From: a virus
Length of the DNA stretch: 64,000 nucleotides
IMG/VR virus record: IMGVR_UViG_3300042905_002309
Span: 105,278 to 169,277 of that record
Reading direction: 5' to 3' (one strand)
This document shows, in pieces, positions 52,769 through 60,632 of the stretch. Below the pieces are notes generated by a model. That model was not told the DNA's origin. It saw only the letters and a program-made list of their open reading frames with translations, and searched no databases. Position 1 is the stretch's first letter. Each line of letters begins with the position of its first letter. The translations under genes and the position numbers were made by a program.

Positions 52769-52901
52769 CTTTAAGCATTCCTTCTAATATCTTTATGTGT
52801 CTCTTATAATGTAATATTAACCGTTTGATATTAATTCTCTCTAAGGTTGATTGATTATTTTGAAGTGTCTTTTGACCCCAAACTAGTTTCTTTTTACTCA
52901 T
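52761..52901 (-). CDS. Small basic protein, 46 aa
   Basis: ATG 52901 with AGGAGAAAG upstream; stop TAA 52761-52763, overlapping the next gene by 8 bp. MSKKKLVWGQKTLQNNQSTL then a basic amphipathic helix (KRLILHYKRHIKILEGMLK). Not seen in known families. Confidence 0.5.
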   Translation of the reverse strand: MSKKKLVWGQKTLQNNQSTLERINIKRLILHYKRHIKILEGMLKDE

Positions 52902-53091
52902 CTTTCTCCTTATTCCTGTTAGCCTTCTCACTCGCACTCACAGCCGTTTTAATTATCCCAAGCATAGCATATTCCTTGAAATTGTCCACAGCTATTATTC
53001 GTTCCTCTTCCATTAACTCAAACATGTACCTAGCCCTTAACGTTCTATCAGGATTTACCACAGCTTCCCGTATCTTTTCCCATCGCTTCAT
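52894..53091 (-). CDS. Small helical protein, 65 aa
   Basis: ATG 53091, 5 bp after the ATP-grasp-like gene stop, overlapping the next gene's start by 8 bp. MKRWEKIREAVVNPDRTLRA; YMFELMEEERIIAVDNFK; ends in a charged KNRNKEKDE-like tail. Helical; no family. Confidence 0.5.
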   Translation of the reverse strand: MKRWEKIREAVVNPDRTLRARYMFELMEEERIIAVDNFKEYAMLGIIKTAVSASEKANRNKEKDE

Positions 53092-53094
53092 ATT

Positions 53095-53778
53095 TTATTC
53101 CTTTACTTTAGACTTTACCATATCCGCATACCCATATGCAATCCATTTCGCATACTTCTCTCCATCCTTAATTCCCTTCCCATACCACCCACATGAAAAA
53201 GCATGTTGATACTCTATCAAAACAATACTCCCATCTTCACACTCCCCCATATCTAAACATCCATATAACCCACTGAAATCTATCCCAAAACTTTCCAAAG
53301 CTGGTGAATCCTTGCACTCATCTTGTCCAGCATACCAAAACCCCTGCTCCAATTCGCTTCCTAAATAATACCTCCACTCATTCTTAACCTTTATAACATC
53401 TGAACATACATATGGTCCACGCTTCTTACGCCTATACCCACCATTCGTTACAAACCCTGTAAACCTCTTATACTCATCAGCAGGTTTAATGAATACTTTT
53501 CTACCTAAAGGCCATTCATCCGTATACCATATGTTTCGCTTTAATAAACTTTCAAAAGTATAATAATTCGGCTTCACCTTATATCCTAATACCCCCTGTA
53601 TAAACTTAATGTCACCTACTGGTATCATATCACTTTTAACGTCTTTTTCCGACGAAACCACAACATATGGTATACTTGCCAAAGAAGCTGACACAAGAAC
53701 AGTACTTTCTTCATACGCATGTAGGTTCTTTTTGTGAATGGCGAAGCCACGGTAATCTGTCGGTATTAGGTTATTCAT
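53095..53778 (-). CDS. Second ATP-grasp-like protein, 227 aa
   Basis: Same core pattern as the 51.7 kb enzyme but clearly divergent: RKVFIKPADEYKRFTGFV, SDVIKVKNEWRYYLG, then YGCLDMGECEDGSIVLIEYQ and HAFSCGWYG. The N-terminal part differs. Two ATP-grasp paralogues in one operon suggest successive ligations or a pair of substrates (inference). Stop overlaps nothing; start overlaps the nuclease stop by 4 bp. Confidence 0.65.
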   Translation of the reverse strand: MNNLIPTDYRGFAIHKKNLHAYEESTVLVSASLASIPYVVVSSEKDVKSDMIPVGDIKFIQGVLGYKVKPNYYTFESLLKRNIWYTDEWPLGRKVFIKPADEYKRFTGFVTNGGYRRKKRGPYVCSDVIKVKNEWRYYLGSELEQGFWYAGQDECKDSPALESFGIDFSGLYGCLDMGECEDGSIVLIEYQHAFSCGWYGKGIKDGEKYAKWIAYGYADMVKSKVKE

Positions 53779-54314
53779 ATCTTTACTATAACTGGTTGTA
53801 TATCTTCCATAATATCACCCAACTTTACTAAAGTCAATACATCTTTTCTGTCTCGCCTTTGATAAAGCTTATAACCAGCCTCTTCCTTACTTACAAAAGT
53901 CTTGGTCACTCTTTTAGCTATAAAATCCACTAACTTTTGACGATTTATTAACCACATCGAATTGTTAAATATATAAGCAATATACACGGCTTTACCATAT
54001 AACCACCCAAGACGACCTGCTACATTTTTAAGCTCTATCCATACCCATTCTTCCATTAAATCTTTAGAATCACCCGAAAATGTTAACGTGCGCTTTGAAC
54101 TCTTAATGTCAATGGGAAACCTTATACCCTTATATGTAAGATAATAATCAATGTGATCATACATGTCTTCCTCAAATGAAGTCTTCTCAATACCCATACC
54201 ACGAACCTTTGCTATACTTCTAAAGATTTCATCAGAACTTAATGCAGTATTATAACACCTCTCAGGTACATTCTTATTAGCCTTAACTTGTTCTAAAATA
54301 TTTTCCATATCCAT
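53775..54314 (-). CDS. Probable PD-(D/E)XK nuclease-like protein, 179 aa
   Basis: ATG 54314 with AGGA upstream; a longer frame to 54344 is less likely. SFEEDMYDHIDYYLTYKGIR then FPIDIKSSKRTL has the E...DhD...(D/E)xK arrangement of the PD-(D/E)XK fold as seen in small phage endonuclease-like proteins. WVWIELKNVAGRLGWLYGKA and NNSMWLINRQKLVDFI follow. Could cleave host or mobile DNA, or process phage DNA. First gene of the minus-strand operon. Confidence 0.65.
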   Translation of the reverse strand: MDMENILEQVKANKNVPERCYNTALSSDEIFRSIAKVRGMGIEKTSFEEDMYDHIDYYLTYKGIRFPIDIKSSKRTLTFSGDSKDLMEEWVWIELKNVAGRLGWLYGKAVYIAYIFNNSMWLINRQKLVDFIAKRVTKTFVSKEEAGYKLYQRRDRKDVLTLVKLGDIMEDIQPVIVKI

Positions 54315-54346
54315 AAATCCTACCATAAATATCCAAAAAGTCAACC

Positions 54347-54374
54347 TTGCTTTTTCAAAATACTGTGATAAGAT
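54347..54374 (+). promoter_or_regulatory. Sigma70-like promoter
   Basis: TTGCTT (54347-54352), 16 bp ending TGA, TAAGAT (54369-54374), 7 bp before the ATG at 54381. Same form as the replication-region promoters. Confidence 0.55.
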
Positions 54375-54380
54375 ATTTAC

Positions 54381-54560
54381 ATGATTAACTTAATACTATT
54401 TTTCTACTTCTACTTCGGTATAACCTTCGGCATATTCTCCTATGGTAAACAAATCGAAATGTACGGCTTCTACCCTCGTAGAAATATTTCCGCACTATTA
54501 CTCAATATGTTCCTATGGCCTATAACTTACCCTTTAGCTCTCTTTAAAGGTTATATATGA
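54381..54560 (+). CDS. Small membrane protein, 59 aa
   Basis: ATG 54381. MINLILFFYFYFGITFGIFS, a polar loop with KQIEMYGFYPRRN, then a second hydrophobic helix (ALLLNMFLWPITYPLALF). Predicted two-span membrane protein. The stop overlaps the next ATG (ATGA). Confidence 0.6.
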   Translation: MINLILFFYFYFGITFGIFSYGKQIEMYGFYPRRNISALLLNMFLWPITYPLALFKGYI

Positions 54561-54661
54561 ACCCTATGAACTTACTAGGTTATGTAATCTTAATAATAGC
54601 TGTATCCACTGCTGATATCTATCTATTACCTCTAGCTGTCGTTCTAATCTTACTCTGGTAA
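54557..54661 (+). CDS. Very small membrane peptide, 34 aa
   Basis: ATG 54557, ATGA overlap with the previous gene. MNPMNLLGYVILIIAVSTAD then YLLPLAVVLILLW: two short hydrophobic stretches. Probably cotranscribed and cotranslated with the 59-aa membrane protein. Confidence 0.5.
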   Translation: MNPMNLLGYVILIIAVSTADIYLLPLAVVLILLW

Positions 54662-54666
54662 ACATT

Positions 54667-55458
54667 ATGACTAAAATCTGCTCCAAGTGCCACATCGAGA
54701 AACCTTTAGAAGAGTTTTATAAAGATAAATCTAAAATTGATGGAATTGATATATACTGTAAAATTTGTAATAAAGAGAAAAATAAAAATTATAGACAAGA
54801 AAACACCGAAAAAAGAAAATTAATAAATAAAAAATACTATAAAGAAAATAATAAAATTTTAAGAGAAAAACGTAAAAAACGATATAACAAAAATCCAGAA
54901 CAAGAAAAAATATCACATAAAAAATATCGTGAAGAAAATATAGAGAAAGAAAAACTTAGATGTCAAATTTATCACCAAAAGAATTTAGAAGTACAACATG
55001 AACGTCATAAGAATTACAGACAAGAGAATACCGAAAAAACTCGTACAAGACATAAAAAATACTATAAAGAAAATTCAAAAAAAATTTTAGAAGTTGGTTA
55101 TAAACGTAAAAGAGTAAGATTAAAGAATGACTCTTATTTTAAATTTAAAGAAGGTGTTCGGTCTATGTGTTATAGATTTAGTAAACACCCATCAACCCAT
55201 ACACATGATTACATTTGTTGTAGTTATAAAGAATTGTGGGAACATTTACAAAAACATTTTAAAGATGGTATGACTAAAGAAAACCAAGGAAAGGTTTGGC
55301 ACATAGATCATATTATACCGTTATCATTCTTTGATTTGAATGATCTAACAGAAGCTAAAATTGCTAACCATTGGGGTAATCTACAACCACTTTTTAAAGA
55401 AGAGAATCTTTCTAAACATGATAAAATTCCTGATAAACAAAATTTTCTATATATATAA
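54667..55458 (+). CDS. HNH homing endonuclease, zinc-ribbon type with repeats
   Basis: 263 aa, the longest of the five. CSKCHIEKPLEEFYKDKSK then YCKICNKEKN is the zinc ribbon. The middle is an expanded series of YRQENTEK / YYKENNK-like repeats, unlike the shorter spacers of its relatives. HNH core VWHIDHIIPLSFFDLND and HWGNLQPLFKEENLSKHD. Sits between the small membrane genes and the G+C-rich region. Confidence 0.87.
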   Translation: MTKICSKCHIEKPLEEFYKDKSKIDGIDIYCKICNKEKNKNYRQENTEKRKLINKKYYKENNKILREKRKKRYNKNPEQEKISHKKYREENIEKEKLRCQIYHQKNLEVQHERHKNYRQENTEKTRTRHKKYYKENSKKILEVGYKRKRVRLKNDSYFKFKEGVRSMCYRFSKHPSTHTHDYICCSYKELWEHLQKHFKDGMTKENQGKVWHIDHIIPLSFFDLNDLTEAKIANHWGNLQPLFKEENLSKHDKIPDKQNFLYI

Positions 55459-55599
55459 TTTAGAAAAAATAATAAAAAAAATTTTTTAAAGCTATGCTAA
55501 TGTCCAGAACACCTAGTGGGTTACTAGGGTATATCTAATTATTTTTCACTGCTTGTCAAGCTTTTTATTGAAATACTTAACATTTCTTTTAAAGATAAT
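55459..55599. other. A/T-rich spacer
   Basis: Between the HNH gene and the terminator of the next minus-strand gene. A 6-bp hairpin CCTAGT/ACTAGG at 55512-55528 without a T run, and homopolymer-rich DNA. No gene seen. Confidence 0.5.
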
Positions 55600-55627
55600 A
55601 AAAAAGGCGAGGGGGTTAGCCTCGCCT
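55600..55627 (-). terminator. Intrinsic terminator of the 55.65 kb gene
   Basis: 8-bp stem AGGCGAGG / CCTCGCCT (55605-55612 and 55620-55627), 7-base loop, running into T5 on the minus strand. Confidence 0.85.
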
Positions 55628-55649
55628 GTCAAGTCTTATCTCCTGTGGG

Positions 55650-56162
55650 TCAGACCACTAAGAACTCTTCCCCGTTCATGCGTACCGCTTTGATACGGTC
55701 AACCTTGTAGGTACGCACTACCACTTCCTTGTCAGTCCCCTGTGACTTGTTGACACTCTTAGCAGGTAGGTAGGGGGCGAGTACTGCCTTGTCAACCACT
55801 ACACCATTGACACGATACACTATCTCACTAGGCGCATTGGGGATGGAGAGTTGAATGGACACCTCACCATTCTTGGGGTTGAGGATGATGCCCTTGCCAA
55901 GGTTCTCACCCCATGTGCGACCCTGTGCCTCAAACGACCCTTCCTTGCCCTCACGAACCAATTGGCGATTGACACCTGCCTCATAGTCGAAACCAAACTG
56001 CCCTGTCAAGCTGGTGGTCTTTGTGACCTCATCCCCCGCCATGAGATAGGGGTTGCCTGTCTTCTTCATCTCGACAGGTGCGGTGTAATCCAAACCCACG
56101 AATGTATTGCCAACAACCGCTTCGAACATTCCAACCAACTCAACCTTGCTAATCGTCTTCAT
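55650..56162 (-). CDS. Unknown beta-rich protein, 170 aa, unusual base composition
   Basis: ATG 56162 with AAGGAG upstream. GQFGFDYEAGVNRQLVREGK; NGEVSIQLSIPNAPSEIVYR; ends RIKAVRMNGEEFLVV. Hand-counted stretches here are 52-55% G+C against about 37% in a polymerase stretch. No family recognised. Oriented with the MoxR-like gene but separated by non-coding DNA and a terminator, so it must have its own promoter. Confidence 0.7.
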   Translation of the reverse strand: MKTISKVELVGMFEAVVGNTFVGLDYTAPVEMKKTGNPYLMAGDEVTKTTSLTGQFGFDYEAGVNRQLVREGKEGSFEAQGRTWGENLGKGIILNPKNGEVSIQLSIPNAPSEIVYRVNGVVVDKAVLAPYLPAKSVNKSQGTDKEVVVRTYKVDRIKAVRMNGEEFLVV

Positions 56163-56815
56163 CTTTATAACTCCTTCTTACTTTGTTTTTACTCGTATCG
56201 CTTTCGATGTGAATACTATCTCATATCCTTAAACTTTATGCAACATTTATTTTAAAGTTTTCTTTTGTGTGGCAAGATGTGGTCGTCTATAGCTCATCCC
56301 TATTAAATAGTCAACAGACTTCACTTTTTCTAATGAAATATATAATTTGATTTCAACGCTTCACTACGCTATAGAAGATCGTATGCAACTTTTTGAATAT
56401 GTGGCAGGATTGTCGTCTATAACACATCTTTGAAAATTCTCCTAACATTCATTTCGAAATTTTAATGTTTTTTATTGAAGTCTTTGGAACGCTTCTCTAT
56501 AACAAAAAAGCTTTGAAACACCTACAGAAATCTTTTGAAATTTTAATGTTTTTTATTCAAGCGTTTTAAAGCTTTCTATAACACTTCACCCATACATCTG
56601 TCAACAATATACCACACAAATTGTATAAGTTTCTTTTGCTTTTCTCAACTTTTAGAATCGTCAGGAAGGTGTCTAGAATGCCTTGTGGTGGGTCTTTTAG
56701 TCGAACCTTCATCAGGGTAGGGGTAAACGTAAAAACAGCGTTTTATAAGGGGTATTCAAGTATTCTTAAAATTATGTTAAAGCTTTGTAGGGCATCCTAG
56801 AGGGTCTTTTTGAAG
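56163..56815. repeat. Non-coding region with diverged repeats (left array)
   Basis: No convincing gene in 650 bp. Units: GTGGCA.GAT.GTCGTCTATA (56269 and 56401 regions), a CTATAAC-initiated unit at 56497-56555 of the form CTATAACA..AAAGCTTT then AACACCTA and ending in TTTTAATGTTTTTT, and a TTTTAATG TTTTTTATT motif at 56461 and 56541. The same units recur at 59361-59560. They frame the AAA+ gene and its neighbour. Confidence 0.55.
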
Positions 56816-56849
56816 TGTCTCAAAGATGTCTCAGGTGATATGTGAGACA
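56816..56849. promoter_or_regulatory. Direct and inverted operator-like repeats
   Basis: TGTCTCA at 56816-56822 and 56827-56833 (11 bp apart), with inverted TGAGACA at 56843-56849. Lies just past the end of the MoxR transcript and upstream of the 55.65 kb gene, a plausible repressor or activator site for it. Confidence 0.4.
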
Positions 56850-56863
56850 GATGTGATACAGAC

Positions 56864-56895
56864 GCAAAAAATCCCCAACCTTTCGGAAGGGGATT
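56864..56895 (-). terminator. Intrinsic terminator of the MoxR-like gene
   Basis: 7-bp stem AATCCCC / GGGGATT (56870-56876 and 56889-56895), extended by T6 on the minus strand. Confidence 0.85.
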
Positions 56896-56919
56896 GTCTA
56901 CTAGTTCAGTAGAGGTACA

Positions 56920-58017
56920 TCAGGCTTTATGTCTACTGATCCACTTGATATACTCAGAGCTTCGAACGATTTCGGGAAAGTCCATCACAAGCTTATCCAT
57001 TGCATAACGTGCGATCTCGTTTGGAAAGCGTGAGATATAGGTAACAAGTGAAGGTGCAAGTTCAGTCTTTGTACGTGCATCATTAACCAGTACAGTTAAG
57101 AATCTATGACGTAGTGACAAGTCATCTGGGATAATGGCTTGTAGGGGATTTGAAGCCACTTCTTGAAGGGTTGGCAAGTCTTTCATCTCTTCCAAACGGA
57201 TGACTTCAATGGCACGATCTTTACCGATGACACCTGCTAGACAAGCTAATAGAACATCACCAAAATCTGAACCAGCTATTTTCAAAGCTTTGTAAGCCTT
57301 CAAAATGGCATTGGCAAACACTGCTGTACGCTTGTTACATACAGCCGATTCCACAAATTCATCACGAGTTTTAATCGGGTCAGCCTGAAACATTCGAATG
57401 ATGGATTCTTCAACACCTGTTGAACGCATATATTCGACATGATCATCATGAGCAGAGGCGACATTTTCAGACACATACAAGTGACAGAAACGACCTTTTG
57501 CATGTTCTGAAAGTTCCTGCGTATTGGTATCACTTCGACCATTACCCATACCCAAAACAAACATCCCATGAGGAAGGTTATGCCTATGGTCTGTACGATC
57601 AATGGCATACTTCATCATTTCAATCAAAGTCTGGTAATAAGCAGGGCGATCAATTTCATCCAACCGGAAAATGCCTTTTGCATCAGAAGGAAGCTGAATT
57701 GAAGAAAAATACTTCAAAACTTCCTCAGACGTTTTGACATCTAAACGAATGGCAGGAACACCATGAATATCTTCCGGTGACATCCCTGAAAGATTGACAT
57801 CCATTTGACACCACATATCACCAGTTGCCTTTGTCAAATCAACGCCTAAGTTGTTGGTAATGCCATTCTTACCGATACCAGATTGACCCCAAAGAATCGC
57901 CCCAAACCGTTCCTTTTGTCCACCTTTGTACTCAGGCATATAGGACTGAGCCATGACGCACAAGACAATGGCTTTTTTCGCTTTCGGCAGTGAGAGGTAT
58001 ATAACATTCGATTTCAT
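56920..58017 (-). CDS. MoxR-type AAA+ ATPase
   Basis: 365 aa from ATG 58017, GGAG upstream. Walker A AILWGQSGIGKNGITNNLG with K50 followed by N51, where S/T is normal. Walker B GIFRLDEIDRPAYYQTL near 118. Sensor 1 FVLGMGNGRSDTNTQELS near 152, arginine-rich end of AAA (AKGRFCHLYVSEN). Family knowledge: MoxR ATPases work with VWA-domain proteins to remodel or insert metals into target complexes. Here the likely VWA partner is at 46149-48098. Above-average G+C compared with phage core genes. Confidence 0.82.
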   Translation of the reverse strand: MKSNVIYLSLPKAKKAIVLCVMAQSYMPEYKGGQKERFGAILWGQSGIGKNGITNNLGVDLTKATGDMWCQMDVNLSGMSPEDIHGVPAIRLDVKTSEEVLKYFSSIQLPSDAKGIFRLDEIDRPAYYQTLIEMMKYAIDRTDHRHNLPHGMFVLGMGNGRSDTNTQELSEHAKGRFCHLYVSENVASAHDDHVEYMRSTGVEESIIRMFQADPIKTRDEFVESAVCNKRTAVFANAILKAYKALKIAGSDFGDVLLACLAGVIGKDRAIEVIRLEEMKDLPTLQEVASNPLQAIIPDDLSLRHRFLTVLVNDARTKTELAPSLVTYISRFPNEIARYAMDKLVMDFPEIVRSSEYIKWISRHKA

Positions 58018-58159
58018 TTTGCTGACTCCGTTTTCTCGTTGGCGTTATTGCCTCCGATTCATCAAGACTACCAGAAACTAAGCTTTGTACAAGATTTATT
58101 TCAACTATTTTCAAAAGACAGTGGGCTACTTTCACAACCCACTGCTTTGCAACAACTTA

Positions 58160-59053
58160 TCAATCTGCAAACATCCCTGCAAACTTCGTCGCAACATCAC
58201 TTGCAACTGTCACAGCGTTTTTACGCTTGATTTCATCATGTTTGAATTCGTATTCCTGAATGCTTCCAAGTTTTTCTTTCATTTCAGCAATTACAGCATC
58301 AACAGCAGGGTTGTTAGTGACGTTGTAGGTCGGGAGTTCCGCAATAAGGTCACTGATATGCTTCACAACGGTCTTCCATTGCGTCCCCTTGGTATCGGTG
58401 GCAGTACACTTTTTAATGAGGTCTACAGACCATTCTTGAACCTTTTCAGCCATTACTTTGACAGGTGCATTTTGAGCATCCTTTTTTGCCATTTCAATAG
58501 CCTTAACATGTTCATCCTCAATCATTTGTACCGTATCCGTTCCAAGGATTGCCAACGCTTCATCAATATTCATGCAATTGGTATTTTTTTGCAAGATTGT
58601 GGTGACTGAAAAAGTACGATCAACATCTTTGACATTAAGATCGTTTTCAGATTTGTAAAGCGTTCCCTGTTGTGCTTCTGCAATACGTGCCAATTCACCC
58701 GTTTGAACCGCATCACGAAGATGTGAAACTTGAAGGTTGAAGGTTGAAACCGCTTCTTTCAAATCGGCCTGAAACTTCACAAACTTCTTGATCGGAATGG
58801 CATACATACCTGCCAAACGAATGCCATGCTTTTTATAAACGTCATACACCTTAGTACCTGCTGACGAAATAGGCTTCGAAAAACTGTCAGGAAACTTTTT
58901 GACCAATGCCGTAACCGTTCCAGATTCAGCATCATGAGAATCAGAAACCTCATTCCCCAGTTCCTTATCCTGTTTCTTCATGGACAGACCAGAAATCTTG
59001 ACGTTACCAAAAACAACCTGCATCCCAATACCAACTTTGACTTCGTTATTCAT
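58160..59053 (-). CDS. DUF3150-like protein, 297 aa
   Basis: ATG 59053. Long helical protein: EVKVGIGMQVVFGNVKISGL, then KFVKFQADLKEAVSTFNLQV, NVTNNPAVDAVIAEMKEKLG. I recall proteins of this build (DUF3150) next to MoxR/CbbQ-type ATPases and VWA proteins on plasmids and phages, but I cannot verify the match. Located 143 bp upstream of the MoxR-like gene in the same direction, probably one operon. Would be the third member of the ternary set. Confidence 0.55.
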   Translation of the reverse strand: MNNEVKVGIGMQVVFGNVKISGLSMKKQDKELGNEVSDSHDAESGTVTALVKKFPDSFSKPISSAGTKVYDVYKKHGIRLAGMYAIPIKKFVKFQADLKEAVSTFNLQVSHLRDAVQTGELARIAEAQQGTLYKSENDLNVKDVDRTFSVTTILQKNTNCMNIDEALAILGTDTVQMIEDEHVKAIEMAKKDAQNAPVKVMAEKVQEWSVDLIKKCTATDTKGTQWKTVVKHISDLIAELPTYNVTNNPAVDAVIAEMKEKLGSIQEYEFKHDEIKRKNAVTVASDVATKFAGMFAD

Positions 59054-60113
59054 GACTTTGCTTCTTTCAGTTACACAGAGACTTGATTGCCTCCGATGTC
59101 AATTACTTTGCACTATTCCCCATTTAAGATCAACATTTATCTTAAACTTTATTTCACTCAGTACTTTAAGTATTTCTTGCTTATCCGTATCAACATCTGC
59201 TATAGACTCAAATCCCTACTGCGTCATTTTGTCACACCTTTAAAAAACATTAAAATTTGTTTCAAAGCTGTTGACAGATTTTTAAATGTGTGTTATATCG
59301 CGCACACCCGCATCCTACTTAACATGTTACACCGCTTTCCACCCTTCCACCCTTCCACCACCTATAACACATCTTTTTAAGTCGTCTACAAATACTTGGT
59401 TTTTTTATTCACCTGCAAAACCCTTCTCTATAACATAAACCTTTTAAAACACCTATCGAAAACTTTGAAAATTTTAATGTTTTCTTAAACCTTCTCCCTA
59501 TAACAAAAAAGCTTTAAAACACCTATCGAAAACTTTGAAAATACTTGGTTTTTTTATTGAATAAAATGTTTCTAAGATTTGAGAACTTTTCAATAAACTT
59601 TATGTTCAAAGCTTTTTTCAGTCGTCGTACATTGCCTTAATTTATTTTGCAAATTCCTCAACTTTTAGACAAATATTACTTTAAAACATTTTTTCAGTCG
59701 TCGTACATTGGCACTTGTCAAGTTTTAAAAATCGTGGAAAGCATTTAAAAGACTTGACAAGATGTTTCAAAAATTGTAAAGATGGGACTCCTGTAATAAT
59801 AGCTTTGGTACATTAAATATTATTCTGTACAATCTCTTAACTTTTTGGTATATTCATCATTTCTTTACATCTTTATAACACTGCGTCAGATTGTCACAGT
59901 AAGGTATGAATAGATATTTTAATTATAAGTCCTTATCTTTGAAACACTTAGGAAGATATATGAATAGATTATGAAGATATGAGTGAAGATGTAAGTGAGT
60001 AAGAGGGTGACAACTTGGCATAATAATGTGACAATTTGGCGCAAAAGTGTGGGTCTTTTCGCATAGTTGAGAAACACTATCAAAAAATAATGAATAATGG
60101 TCGAACAAACCTA
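59054..60113. repeat. Non-coding region with repeat array (right array)
   Basis: No supported gene in about 1.1 kb. CTATAAC units at 59361, 59428-59485 and 59498-59560 match the unit near 56497. A 22-base segment containing TTTTTTCAGTCGTCGTACAT occurs exactly twice, at 59613-59634 and 59689-59710. AATACTTGGTTTTTTTATT occurs at 59391 and 59541. Such A/T-rich phased repeats between divergent units could be a replication origin or control region. Confidence 0.55.
60007..60040. promoter_or_regulatory. Phased direct repeat, operator-like
   Basis: GTGACAACTTGGC (60007-60019) and GTGACAATTTGGC (60028-60040), starts 21 bp apart (two helical turns), one mismatch. About 75 bp upstream of the early promoter at 60114. 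Confidence 0.45.
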
Positions 60114-60142
60114 TTGACATGTTGATAGGGATGTGGGAAGAT
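60114..60142 (+). promoter_or_regulatory. Right-end early promoter 1
   Basis: TTGACA (60114-60119), 17 bp, GAAGAT (60137-60142). Shares flanking GGGATGTG with the promoter at 60633. Confidence 0.6.
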
Positions 60143-60173
60143 ATTAATCACTTAGGGAGAAAAGGGGAATAAG

Positions 60174-60410
60174 ATGTATACGGAAGCTTTTAGGACGGTG
60201 CAAGGAAATTACGAATTGTATATTAGTTTTTTGAATCGTAGATATTTTCCACCTATTGAAACGATATGTAAGAAAGGTGATAGGGTTTTGGTTGAAGGTA
60301 ATACTATAGAATTTGGCAACACAATTACGATGGATGGGGAGGATAGTTGTAAGGTTGGATTTTTGGGTGAGCGTAGAGATGTTAAAGAGGTTTGGAGAGT
60401 TAGAGCATGA
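60174..60410 (+). CDS. Small unknown early protein, 78 aa
   Basis: ATG 60174 after GGGGAATAAG. MYTEAFRTVQGNYELYISFL; CKKGDRVLVEGNTIEFGNTI suggests a small beta barrel (SH3-like). Ends overlapping the next ATG by 4 bp. Confidence 0.6.
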   Translation: MYTEAFRTVQGNYELYISFLNRRYFPPIETICKKGDRVLVEGNTIEFGNTITMDGEDSCKVGFLGERRDVKEVWRVRA

Positions 60411-60598
60411 AAGCTACATCTAAAACATTACAAGAGTTTGCTAAATTTAAGGTAAAATGTATAGGTAGGGTTGAAGATAGATGGTCTGATGGTAGATTTC
60501 ATCGTTATGAATGTGGTATAAGTCAAAGGGTAGGTTATGTCTGTAGGAAACCTAATTGTATATTATTCAATGCGTCAGAAATAGATTATCAAATTTAG
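60407..60598 (+). CDS. Small unknown early protein, 63 aa
   Basis: MKATSKTLQEFAKFKVKCIG, CGISQRVGYVCRKPNCILFN; cysteine-containing and basic. ATGA overlap with the previous gene, same operon. No family. Confidence 0.55.
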   Translation: MKATSKTLQEFAKFKVKCIGRVEDRWSDGRFHRYECGISQRVGYVCRKPNCILFNASEIDYQI

Positions 60599-60632
60599 CA
60601 CAAAAGAAACTTTAAGTATTTGATACAGCCTA

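Noticed and set aside
59923-60120. 65-codon minus-strand ORF in the gene-free region
   Set aside because: His/Leu/Phe-rich without ribosome site, running into the early promoter; random open frame.
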